Shown one piece after another: positions 1 to 6,950 of a stretch of DNA of 25,212 bases. Where the stretch lies: positions 1 through 25,212 of the forward strand of contig JAKLIN010000007.1 in assembly GCA_022709585.1 (NCBI GenBank). The letters are read 5' to 3'. Position 1 is the stretch's first letter. Every line of letters begins with the position of its first letter. This DNA comes from Nanobdellota archaeon (GTDB lineage Archaea; Nanobdellota; Nanobdellia; Pacearchaeales; GW2011-AR1). The notes beneath the pieces were generated by a model. That model had not been told where the DNA came from, searched no databases, and saw only the letters and a list, made by a program, of their open reading frames with translations. The translations under genes and the position numbers were made by a program.

Positions 1-261
1 GCTTTGTTTGGATTCATTGGATTACTGATGATTTTAACACCTAATCTTCCTGTTTATGTAATGTTTATTCCAATTCCAATTAAAATGAAATATGCTGGTG
101 TCGGAATGCTTTTTGGATTGTGGGCGATTTCTATCCTCGGAGGGCTTCCAGTAGGAAATATTGCTCATCTCGGGGGAGTTTTGTCCTGGCTTGCATTTGG
201 ATTTTATCTTAAGATTAAATATAAAAAGAAAACTAAATATATTCAAAAGTTATTCAGTTAA
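1..261 (+). CDS. Rhomboid-family intramembrane serine protease, C-terminal fragment
   Basis: The frame is open from base 1, so the gene begins outside the window. The first visible residues, ALFGFIGLL, fit the region just after the catalytic GxSG motif of rhomboids (usually GASGALFG); the serine itself would lie immediately upstream and is not visible. The later NIAHLGG motif matches the rhomboid helix carrying the catalytic histidine. Between them are hydrophobic stretches consistent with the last transmembrane helices, and the protein ends in a basic cytosolic tail (KIKYKKKTKYIQK). Rhomboids cleave transmembrane substrates within the bilayer; no substrate can be inferred here. The SpoIIM-like gene follows after 23 nt without a clear promoter, so the two may be cotranscribed. 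Confidence 0.8.
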   Translation, partial: ALFGFIGLLMILTPNLPVYVMFIPIPIKMKYAGVGMLFGLWAISILGGLPVGNIAHLGGVLSWLAFGFYLKIKYKKKTKYIQKLFS

Positions 262-284
262 CTTAGTATCCATTTAATGTTCCT

Positions 285-1034
285 ATGAAATCAAAAAAGA
301 GCGTGAAAAAAAGAGAAAATGCTAACTTAAAGAAGAAAACCCAAGACGCGTCTTCTTTAAAAGGAATCTATCAGTCTAATCTTAAATATATTTATCAATC
401 AAAAACTTTTATTCTGGTTACCTTTGGTGTTTTTGTTTTATTTTTCTTGCTTGGACTGCTTATTCCTGCCCCTTCAGTCTTAGAAAAAGAAATATTTGAA
501 TTGATCAAAGAACTTTCTGAAAAAATAGGGGATTTACAGGGAATAAATTTGATTTTTTATATATTCTTCAATAATTTGTTTGCAAGCTTATTCGGGTTAG
601 TCCTGGGAATTTTCTTTGGAATTTTTTCTGTGGCAAGCGCGATAACTAATGGCTATGTTTTGGGGTTTGTTTCTGCATTAAGTGTTAATGCAGGGGGGAT
701 AAGTTCGCTTTGGAAGATATTGCCTCATGGAATCTTTGAGCTGCCAGCAATCTTCATTTCTTTAGGCTTGGGGCTTAGTTTGGGCTTCCCCTTTGTTTAT
801 CGATATTTCAAGTACTATTCTCATAAAAAGAACTATTGGGCATTAGCTGGAGGAATACTCTTCCTTTTTGCTGGCATTATAATTAGTGCAATAACTGACA
901 AGAAGCTAAGAAGTTATCAATTTAAAGACTTTAAACGCAAATTTAATAACGCTCTTTCCATTTTCTTTTTTATTATAGTCCCTCTTTTAATAATCGCAGC
1001 TATTATTGAAGGATTGCTTATCTCTTTATTATAA
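285..1034 (+). CDS. SpoIIM (stage II sporulation protein M) family membrane protein
   Basis: A 249-residue polytopic membrane protein. A basic N-terminus (about residues 1-40) precedes a first transmembrane segment (about 42-62), and several more hydrophobic segments follow. The family signature is visible: an NN pair before a glycine-rich helix (NNLFASLFGLVLGIFFG), then NGYVLGFV and the PHGIFELPA motif. Archaeal members are common, although the name comes from Bacillus sporulation, where SpoIIM is part of a peptidoglycan-remodelling complex; no sporulation is implied. Its role in archaea is not established to my knowledge. The start codon is the first ATG after the rhomboid gene. No Shine-Dalgarno or strong TATA is visible, which fits cotranscription with that gene. 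Confidence 0.85.
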   Translation: MKSKKSVKKRENANLKKKTQDASSLKGIYQSNLKYIYQSKTFILVTFGVFVLFFLLGLLIPAPSVLEKEIFELIKELSEKIGDLQGINLIFYIFFNNLFASLFGLVLGIFFGIFSVASAITNGYVLGFVSALSVNAGGISSLWKILPHGIFELPAIFISLGLGLSLGFPFVYRYFKYYSHKKNYWALAGGILFLFAGIIISAITDKKLRSYQFKDFKRKFNNALSIFFFIIVPLLIIAAIIEGLLISLL

Positions 1035-1067
1035 CTCGTGTTGCTGAGCGTCTTAAGTGCATAAAAA

Positions 1068-1075
1068 TTTATATA
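1068..1075 (+). promoter_or_regulatory. TATA box of disA
   Basis: TTTATATA predicts a start near 1097 and a leader of about 23 nt before the ATG at 1120. A perfect 12-bp palindrome, TAAGATATCTTA (1091-1102), straddles the predicted start site. Confidence 0.55.
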
Positions 1076-1119
1076 GTCTTGAAAAATTCCTAAGATATCT
1101 TAAAAGTAGTGTGGGGAAA

Positions 1120-2187
1120 ATGGAAGCATCAACAAAAAAGAGCAATAAAAATAAGATTACCGAAGAGGATCTCATTGAAGCATTAAAAAAAATTGCACCA
1201 GGCACTTCAATTAGAACAGCTCTCGATGATATAATGAGGGCAGAAATGGGCGCATTGATTCTTGTTAGTAAAGAAGGTGTTGAAGCAGTCTGTGAGGGAG
1301 GTTTCAGATTAAATTGTAAATTCAGCCCGCAAAAACTTGTTGAACTTGCAAAAATGGATGGAGCAATAATCATTTCTGATGATTTCAAAAAAATAGTTTC
1401 TGCAAATACGTTACTTACTCCCAGTATGAGATACTCTTCTAAAGAAACAGGAACAAGGCATAAAGCTGCAGAAAGAACAGCAAAACAGCTTAAAGGAATA
1501 ACTATCGCAGTTTCAGAGAGAAAAAGAAAGATTACTGTTTATTACGGAGACCAAAGATATGAACTAGAAAAAACTTCTGAAGTTTTAAGAAGAGCAACAG
1601 AAACACTTCAAATTCTAGAAAAACAAAAAGAAAGATTTGACGATTTGATGATTAGTTTAAACTTGTTGGAGATGAATAACGCAACAAGAATGAGCGATGT
1701 TTGCAATGTTCTTCAAAGAATTGAAATAATAAAAAAGATTTCAGAGATGATAAAAAGAGATTTAATTGAACTTGGAAAAGATGGAATAATCGTAAGTATG
1801 AGAGTTAAGGAGTTAACAAAGAATATACTCAACGATCGAGAATTAATCTTAAGAGATTACTTCCCTAACACTTACGAGCAGACAGGATTGATACTCGAAA
1901 AAATGAACTTTGACTTCTTGATTGAAACTTCTAATATAACTAGACTTATCTTCGAAGAAACTAATGACCAGCCAATTGCTTCTGAAGGAAGAAGAATTTT
2001 GATGAAGACTCATTTGCTTGAAAAAGAAAGAGATTTGATGATGTCTTACTTTGAAACATTGGATAAGTTATTCAATACAAATAAAGATGAACTGTTGAAA
2101 ATTTTCAAGAATGAAAATTTTGTAGACTCCTTGCTAAATGAACTTAACACCTTGAGAGAGAAAATTCTTACAGGAAAGCTTATTTAA
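1120..2187 (+). CDS. disA: DisA-like diadenylate cyclase (c-di-AMP synthase)
   Basis: A 355-residue protein collinear with bacterial DisA (about 360 residues). The DAC domain covers about residues 15-150 with DGA at 80-82, GTRHKAAER at 112-119 (canonical GxRHRTAER) and a serine in AVSERK near 132. An all-helical linker follows (about 150-290), then a C-terminal region beginning EGRRIL, like the RGYRIL segment of DisA. The helix-hairpin-helix expected near 318-345 has lost its GIG turn. DisA condenses two ATP into c-di-AMP, and its HhH domain binds branched DNA in bacteria. An in-frame ATG lies 63 nt upstream, but the TATA box at 1068-1075 falls inside that extension. The ATG at 1120 follows a GGGG-containing Shine-Dalgarno-like stretch and gives the family length. 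Two ATP-pocket differences (RHK for RHR, then A for T) leave activity untested. Confidence 0.9.
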   Translation: MEASTKKSNKNKITEEDLIEALKKIAPGTSIRTALDDIMRAEMGALILVSKEGVEAVCEGGFRLNCKFSPQKLVELAKMDGAIIISDDFKKIVSANTLLTPSMRYSSKETGTRHKAAERTAKQLKGITIAVSERKRKITVYYGDQRYELEKTSEVLRRATETLQILEKQKERFDDLMISLNLLEMNNATRMSDVCNVLQRIEIIKKISEMIKRDLIELGKDGIIVSMRVKELTKNILNDRELILRDYFPNTYEQTGLILEKMNFDFLIETSNITRLIFEETNDQPIASEGRRILMKTHLLEKERDLMMSYFETLDKLFNTNKDELLKIFKNENFVDSLLNELNTLREKILTGKLI

Positions 2188-2200
2188 CCATTCACAAAAG

Positions 2201-2244
2201 TTATTCTAAATTTATTCTAAATTCATCATCGAAATGAATTCGAT
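2201..2244. repeat. Tandem 11-bp repeat and adjoining inverted repeat before the DHH gene
   Basis: TTATTCTAAAT is present twice head to tail at 2201-2222. It is followed by ATCGAA (2228-2233) and its complement TTCGAT (2239-2244). The inverted repeat ends 4 bp before the TATA box of the DHH gene, where a transcription factor could compete with the basal factors. Confidence 0.5.
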
Positions 2245-2248
2245 AAAG

Positions 2249-2256
2249 TTATATAT
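2249..2256 (+). promoter_or_regulatory. TATA box of the DHH phosphoesterase gene
   Basis: TTATATAT centred about 25 nt before the ATG at 2277, predicting a leaderless transcript separate from disA. Confidence 0.6.
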
Positions 2257-2276
2257 TCAAATTAATTGAGATTTTT

Positions 2277-3332
2277 ATGTTGACAAAAAAACAAGTTGAA
2301 GAGATTAGAGAACATTTAGACAAAGCGCAAAATCCTTTATTTTTCTTTGATAATGATCCTGATGGATTATGCAGTTTTTTGCTTTTGCAAAAATACAAGC
2401 AAAGGGGAAAAGGAGTTCCAATACGTTCTTTTCCTGGATTGAATGAGCTTTATTTCAGAAAAATTTCAGAATTAGCTCCAGATTATGTCTTTATTTTAGA
2501 CAAACCAAATGTTTCTAAGGAATTTTTTGAGAAGGCTAGGGAAATCAATATTCCTATTGTTTGGATAGATCATCATAAAATAAATCGAGAAGAAATTCCC
2601 GAATGGGTTTATTATTACAATCCAATATTCAATAAGAACTCGACAAGCGAACCTGTCACAAGTTTATGTTATCAAATAAATCCTGATGAAAAGTTAGCTT
2701 GGATTGATATTGCAGGATGTATTGCAGATAAATTCTTTCCTAAATCTTATCTTAAATTCAAAAAGAAATACCCTGAATTGTCGATTAATTCCGAAGATGC
2801 TTTTGATATTTTTTATAATTCTCAAATTGGAAAGATTTCTAGAATTTTCAGTTTTGGGTTAAAAGATAGCATCACTAATGTTGTTAGTATGCTAAAATTT
2901 TTAGTTAAAGCAGAAGGGCCTTATGATGTTTTAGAAGAAAACTCTCATAATCACTTGATGCATAAAAGATTCAATGAAATAGACTCTAAGCATAAAAAAT
3001 TATTGAACAAAGCAATTGAACTTGTTGAGAAAGATGAAAAATTAATCTTTTTTCAGTATGGGGGAGATTTAAGTATCAGCTCAGATATCTCAAATGAACT
3101 GAGTTTCCTTTACCCAAAAAAATTCATAATTGTAGCTTATATCATCGGAGCTCATGCAAATATTTCTGGAAGAGGAAAAAATATTCGTGAAAAAGTTTTG
3201 GAAGCAATAAAAGACTTTCAAGATGCAACTGGTGGAGGGCATGAAGATGCAATTGGTGCCAGAGTCAGAGTTGAGGATTTGGAATTATTCAGAAAAAGAA
3301 TTCAAGATTTCATTGAAAGTAATAAAAAATAA
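2277..3332 (+). CDS. DHH/DHHA1 family phosphoesterase
   Basis: A 351-residue two-domain protein. The N-terminal DHH domain has motif I DNDPDG (residues 25-30), LDKP near 75, the DHH motif (98-100) and a further metal-site aspartate in WIDIAG near 143. The C-terminal DHHA1 domain has GGGHEDAIGA near 319. The superfamily covers RecJ-type exonucleases, nanoRNases and c-di-AMP phosphodiesterases, all Mn-dependent phosphodiester hydrolases. This sub-branch is widespread in archaea and its substrate cannot be read from sequence. It lies directly after a diadenylate cyclase on the same strand, so c-di-AMP or pApA hydrolysis is an attractive inference; a RecJ-like nuclease is the main alternative. 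It has its own TATA box at 2249-2256, so it is probably transcribed separately. Confidence 0.85.
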   Translation: MLTKKQVEEIREHLDKAQNPLFFFDNDPDGLCSFLLLQKYKQRGKGVPIRSFPGLNELYFRKISELAPDYVFILDKPNVSKEFFEKAREINIPIVWIDHHKINREEIPEWVYYYNPIFNKNSTSEPVTSLCYQINPDEKLAWIDIAGCIADKFFPKSYLKFKKKYPELSINSEDAFDIFYNSQIGKISRIFSFGLKDSITNVVSMLKFLVKAEGPYDVLEENSHNHLMHKRFNEIDSKHKKLLNKAIELVEKDEKLIFFQYGGDLSISSDISNELSFLYPKKFIIVAYIIGAHANISGRGKNIREKVLEAIKDFQDATGGGHEDAIGARVRVEDLELFRKRIQDFIESNKK

Positions 3333-3348
3333 TTAAGAATAAAATTAA

Positions 3349-4803
3349 TCAATAGCTTCTTCCGATATAAACTACTTTTGTTGCAGGTTTTCCGCAGATA
3401 ATGCAATTTCCTTTTGGTTTTTCGTTTTTGTTTGCAAGTGTTCCTCTTACATCTCCTGAAAATTCTTTTTCAACAATTTCTGCACAAGGAATCCCAGATT
3501 TATCAGTGGAACAGAAATTAACTCTTGCCATTTTTCCAGAGCCAAGAGCCTCTTTGATTTCTTTTTTAGTGGAGCAATCAACAAGCCTTTTTTCAACGAA
3601 TTTGTCTGCTTTTTCTTTTAATCTTTTGTCAAACTCTTGTCCTAACTTATTCAAGATTTTCAAATCCTTTAATTTTAATTTTTCTTTTTTCTTGGTGTCT
3701 CGAGTAAACAAAACAACTTCATTGTTTTTCAGATCTTGTTCACCAAATTCAATTCTGAATGGAACACCTTTTAATTCCCAAATGTGATATTTTTCTCCTG
3801 GACGTTTGTAATCTCTGCTGTCTATTTCAGATTTTATTCCTAATTCTTGCAATGTTTCTAAAATTTCTTGAGATTTCTTTAGAATTTTTTCTTTATTCTC
3901 TGTACTGAATATTGGAACAATTATCACTTGAATTGGAGAAATTGCATAAGGTAAAATCATCCCAGAATCATCTCCATGAGTCGCAATAACAGAAGCTAAT
4001 ATTCTTGAAATTGCAGGGCCATAAGCAGTTGTCCATAAATGTTCTTCTTTTTCTTGTTTATTCTTAAATGTCGCGTCAAATGCTTTTGAGAATTTTTGTC
4101 CCATTAAATGTGTAGAAGGCTGTTGTATTAATTTTCCATCAGGCATAAAACAGTCAGAACCGACAGTGTACTCTGCTCCTGCGAATTTGTCCCATTCAGG
4201 ACGTTTCATTGGAAAAAAAGGAACACCATAAATTTGGTGCATTACTTTTTCAGTCACTTGAATATCTTCTTGGACTTGAGCTTCTGCTTGTTCTTTGGTT
4301 TCAAATGCATCATGGCATTCAATCCAAATGAATTCTCTTCCTCTAATTAAAGGGCGAGTGGATTTTGTGTCTAATCTAAAAACAGAGCCTCTTTGGTAAA
4401 GTTTCAAAGGCAAATCTCTGTGGCTTCTTATCCATAATTTAAACATTGGTGTGTAAAGTGTTTCTGAAGTTGGACGTAATGCAAGTTCTTTGCTGTCTCC
4501 AGAATTTTTAATCCAGAAAACTTCAGGAGTGAATCCTTGAACATGTTCAGATTCTTTCATTAAATTTTCTTTAGGAATAACGCAGGGCATAAATGTTGGA
4601 CGATGTCCATTTTTTTGTAATTCTCTTTCAAGATGTTCAAACATGTTTTCCATGGTCATTGCAGCCCAAGGGCGAATAACTGTAAATCCTTTAACATCTA
4701 ATCTTAAATCAACAAGTTCTGCTTTTTCAATTATTTGAGAATACCATTCTGAAAAGTTTTCAGTTTTTTTTGCAGTTAATCCTTCTTGATTTTGTTTTGT
4801 CAT
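3349..4803 (-). CDS. proS: Prolyl-tRNA synthetase, archaeal/eukaryotic type
   Basis: A 484-residue class II aminoacyl-tRNA synthetase that charges tRNA-Pro. Motif 2 is visible as RPTSETLYTPMF followed by QRGSVFRLDTKSTRPLIRGREF. Motif 3 lies around GPAISRILASVIATHGDD, followed by an anticodon-binding domain starting SPIQVIIVPIF. The C-terminal extension carries CIICG and ends in Tyr (RSY), as in archaeal and eukaryotic-type ProRS, and the length is usual for that type. It lacks the bacterial editing insertion. The gene converges on the DHH gene with a 16-nt gap. A TATA-like box on its strand at 4833-4842 would give a short leader of about 10 nt. Confidence 0.96.
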   Translation of the reverse strand: MTKQNQEGLTAKKTENFSEWYSQIIEKAELVDLRLDVKGFTVIRPWAAMTMENMFEHLERELQKNGHRPTFMPCVIPKENLMKESEHVQGFTPEVFWIKNSGDSKELALRPTSETLYTPMFKLWIRSHRDLPLKLYQRGSVFRLDTKSTRPLIRGREFIWIECHDAFETKEQAEAQVQEDIQVTEKVMHQIYGVPFFPMKRPEWDKFAGAEYTVGSDCFMPDGKLIQQPSTHLMGQKFSKAFDATFKNKQEKEEHLWTTAYGPAISRILASVIATHGDDSGMILPYAISPIQVIIVPIFSTENKEKILKKSQEILETLQELGIKSEIDSRDYKRPGEKYHIWELKGVPFRIEFGEQDLKNNEVVLFTRDTKKKEKLKLKDLKILNKLGQEFDKRLKEKADKFVEKRLVDCSTKKEIKEALGSGKMARVNFCSTDKSGIPCAEIVEKEFSGDVRGTLANKNEKPKGNCIICGKPATKVVYIGRSY

Positions 4804-4832
4804 TTGCTTTTAGAGTCTTCTTTTAAGGGTTC

Positions 4833-4842
4833 TTTTTTATAT
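4833..4842 (-). promoter_or_regulatory. TATA box of proS
   Basis: On the minus strand this reads ATATAAAAAA, centred about 35 nt before the proS start, predicting a leader of roughly 10 nt. Confidence 0.5.
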
Positions 4843-4862
4843 CTTGAGCTAAAACATTAACA

Positions 4863-4870
4863 TATAAAAA
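4863..4870 (+). promoter_or_regulatory. TATA box probably serving tRNA-Arg
   Basis: TATAAAAA lies about 48 nt before the tRNA 5' end, predicting a short trailer removed by RNase P. Confidence 0.4.
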
Positions 4871-4914
4871 GCTAATTGTTATTTTGATTTTAGCTTGTTC
4901 AGGCAGGCTTTGAT

Positions 4915-4986
4915 AGGCCTGTAGGTCAATGGATAGACTCCTCGGCTTCGGACCGAGTAATGGGGGTTCGAATCCCTCCAGGCCTG
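4915..4986 (+). tRNA. tRNA-Arg (anticodon UCG)
   Basis: The sequence folds as a complete cloverleaf. The acceptor stem AGGCCTG pairs with CAGGCCT over 7 bp. The D stem is GGTC/GACT with one G-U pair, and the anticodon stem is CTCGG/CCGAG with loop CTTCGGA. The T arm has loop TTCGAAT. The anticodon is TCG, reading CGA codons. The discriminator base is G and no CCA is encoded. There is no intron. It lies between divergently oriented proS and the permease gene. Confidence 0.96.
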
Positions 4987-5038
4987 TTTATGAAAGAAAT
5001 GAAAGAAAAAAGAGGTAAATAAAAGAGGGATATATTTT

Positions 5039-6184
5039 ATGATTAATAAAAATACAAAAAAACTTCTTGTTGCCGCTTTTACTTTAACTGGAACAATAAT
5101 TGGAGCAGGTATTTTAGGACTTCCTTATGTTTTTTCTCAAGCAGGTTTTTTATCTGGTTTATTCTGGCTTTTTTTCTTAACTGCAGTTATTCTTTATGTT
5201 GGTCTTTCAATAGGGGAAATTTCTCTGCGAACTCGCGAAAAAAAGATGCTTTCGGGATATGCTGAAAAATATCTTGGGAAAACCGCGAAAAAAATAACAG
5301 CTTTTGCAGTTATCTTTGGAATTTACTCTGCACTTCTCGCTTATTTAATTGCAGAAGGGCAAAGTCTTTCAAATTTATTTTTTGGAAATGCAAATTATTC
5401 ATTTTATTTCGGGTTTGTTTTTTGGATTATCTTAACAGCTTTGATTTACGGAGGATTAAACAAACTTAAGCATGTTGCCTCATTTGGAGTTTCAGGAGTT
5501 ATCGCACTGATTTTATTTTTATTTTTCTTTCTCTCGCCAAAGATTAACTGGCAAAATATTCAGTTTTCTGGAATACAAGGAATAAATTTCCTTTTTCCAT
5601 TTGGAGTTATTCTTTTTGCACTTCTTGGCTTTATCTCGATTCCAGAACTGGAAATAGAATTAAAAAATGAAAAAAAGCTTTTGAAAAAAGCAATTATTAT
5701 TGGAACAATTATCCCTGTTGTTTTGTATTTGTTTTTTGTTTTAACCTTTGTTGGAGTTTCTGGAAGAAGTGTAAATGAAATTGCCACGCTTTCTTTAAAT
5801 GGATTTATTGGAAAAATTCTGATTCTTTTAGGAGTTTTCACAATGACCACAAGTTATTTTGTTTTGAGTTTTGTTTTAAAGGACACGCTTTCTTTTGATT
5901 TGAATATTAAAAAAGGCATCTTTGTTTTAGTTTCTTTAGTTCCATTAGCAGTTTATACATTAATTAACTTTTTTGATTTAGCTGGTTTTGTAAGTGTTAT
6001 CAGTTTAGGAGGTTCAATTTCTGGAGGAATTACTGCAATTATGGTTTTGATAATAAATAAGATTGCGAAAAAACAAGGAAATGAAAAGCCCGCATATTCT
6101 ATTTTTTCGAATTGGGTTATTATCACGTTATTGGGTTTGATTTTTATTTTTGGAGTTGTTTTTGAAATAATCCATTTTAGTTAA
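5039..6184 (+). CDS. Amino acid permease (aromatic/hydroxy amino acid permease-like, APC superfamily)
   Basis: A 381-residue integral membrane protein with about 11 hydrophobic segments. Helix 1 carries GTIIGAGILGLPYVFSQAG, the unwound-helix GAGILGLP signature of the HAAAP/AAAP branch of the APC superfamily, whose members co-transport amino acids with cations. Substrate is not predictable; aromatic amino acids or serine/threonine are usual for this branch. The start ATG is preceded by an AGAGG stretch and an AT-rich segment. It follows the tRNA-Arg gene closely and may share readthrough. A reduced genome dependent on imported amino acids would make such a carrier useful, but that is inference. 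Confidence 0.85.
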   Translation: MINKNTKKLLVAAFTLTGTIIGAGILGLPYVFSQAGFLSGLFWLFFLTAVILYVGLSIGEISLRTREKKMLSGYAEKYLGKTAKKITAFAVIFGIYSALLAYLIAEGQSLSNLFFGNANYSFYFGFVFWIILTALIYGGLNKLKHVASFGVSGVIALILFLFFFLSPKINWQNIQFSGIQGINFLFPFGVILFALLGFISIPELEIELKNEKKLLKKAIIIGTIIPVVLYLFFVLTFVGVSGRSVNEIATLSLNGFIGKILILLGVFTMTTSYFVLSFVLKDTLSFDLNIKKGIFVLVSLVPLAVYTLINFFDLAGFVSVISLGGSISGGITAIMVLIINKIAKKQGNEKPAYSIFSNWVIITLLGLIFIFGVVFEIIHFS

Positions 6185-6214
6185 TCTTTTTGTTTTAGTG
6201 GATTGAGATTATAA

Positions 6215-6232
6215 CTTCAATCAAAATTGAAG
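6215..6232. repeat. Perfect inverted repeat upstream of the winged-helix gene (candidate operator)
   Basis: CTTCAAT and ATTGAAG are perfect complements separated by four bases. The repeat ends about 11 bp before the TATA box of the downstream regulator gene. It is not followed by a T run, so it does not look like a terminator for the permease gene. Confidence 0.5.
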
Positions 6233-6243
6233 CTATCAGGAGA

Positions 6244-6252
6244 TTTATAAAT
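6244..6252 (+). promoter_or_regulatory. TATA box of the regulator/SIMPL unit
   Basis: TTTATAAAT centred about 25 nt before the ATG at 6273, predicting a leaderless transcript. Confidence 0.7.
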
Positions 6253-6272
6253 AAGTTATTTATTAATAATTT

Positions 6273-6941
6273 ATGGCAAAAAAATATATATTATTTTCAT
6301 TAGATGAAGATAAAACAGGAAAACTCGCAAGCGTGCTTAGCAATAAGACTTGTAAACAGGTTTTGAATTTGCTTGCAGAAGAAGAGTTAAGTGAAACAGA
6401 TATTTCTAAAAAATTAAAGATACCTTTGAATACTGTTGGATATAGCGTAAAGAAATTGAAAAGCATTGGATTGATTGAAGAAAAAACTCATTATTTCAGT
6501 TTAAGAGGAAAAAGAATCCCTGTTTATCAGGTTTCAAATAAAGAAATTTTAATTTCTCCAAAAAAATCTTTAGCTAGCCAGTTTAAATCTTATTTATCTT
6601 TAATTGGAGTGTCAGCAATTTTCACAGGATTTATTTTATGGTCAAAACAGCAATATCTGAAAGCAACAGCTCAGTCTGCAGAAGTTTTCTCAAGAGCAAT
6701 GGATAATGCAGAACCAATGCTTCTTAAAATGGGAAGCGAAACAAGTGACGCATTACTTTCAGTTGCTCCAGAAGCAACTCAAATTATAACAGAAACATCC
6801 TCTGTTTCTTCTGCATTTTCATTTGGAATCACCGAATGGTTTTTAATGGGAATTTGGATTGCAATTGTTTTAGCATTGGTTGTAACAAACGTAAGTTCTT
6901 CATTTCATTCAAATAAATCAAAAAGAATTGAAAGGAGGTAA
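6273..6941 (+). CDS. Membrane-anchored winged helix-turn-helix regulator
   Basis: A 222-residue protein. Residues about 18-75 form a winged helix domain of the ArsR/MarR-like type: SVLSNKTCKQVLNLLAEEEL, then a recognition helix region ISKKLKIPLNTVGYSVKKL, then the wing (GLIEEKTHYFSLRGKRIPVY). Two hydrophobic segments follow (about 103-122 and 186-208), separated by roughly 65 mostly polar, alanine/serine-rich residues. This predicts a cytosolic DNA-binding domain and an external loop. The stop codon overlaps the Shine-Dalgarno of the SIMPL gene, so the two form one operon. A perfect inverted repeat sits just before its promoter, so autoregulation is plausible. Ligand and targets are unknown. 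Confidence 0.75.
   Translation: MAKKYILFSLDEDKTGKLASVLSNKTCKQVLNLLAEEELSETDISKKLKIPLNTVGYSVKKLKSIGLIEEKTHYFSLRGKRIPVYQVSNKEILISPKKSLASQFKSYLSLIGVSAIFTGFILWSKQQYLKATAQSAEVFSRAMDNAEPMLLKMGSETSDALLSVAPEATQIITETSSVSSAFSFGITEWFLMGIWIAIVLALVVTNVSSSFHSNKSKRIERR
6933..6939 (+). promoter_or_regulatory. Strong Shine-Dalgarno for the SIMPL gene
   Basis: AGGAGGT overlaps the stop of the regulator gene and lies 11 nt before the next ATG. It marks an internal operon gene, in contrast to the leaderless first gene. Confidence 0.75.
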
Positions 6942-6950
6942 TACAAATAA

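Noticed and set aside
1057..1119. Upstream ATG extension of disA
   Set aside because: The TATA box at 1068-1075 lies inside it, and the downstream start gives the family length with a Shine-Dalgarno-like site.
3401..3787. Long open frame opposite proS
   Set aside because: It is a Phe/Ser/Leu-rich complement of a clear synthetase gene, as expected from AT-rich antisense frames. The similar frames opposite gatB, gatA, aIF-1A and ftsZ were dismissed for the same reason.
4905..4986. tRNA-flanked integration site (direct repeat of the tRNA 3' end)
   Set aside because: I saw no second copy of the tRNA-Arg or tRNA-Asn 3' ends within the window that would mark an integrated element.
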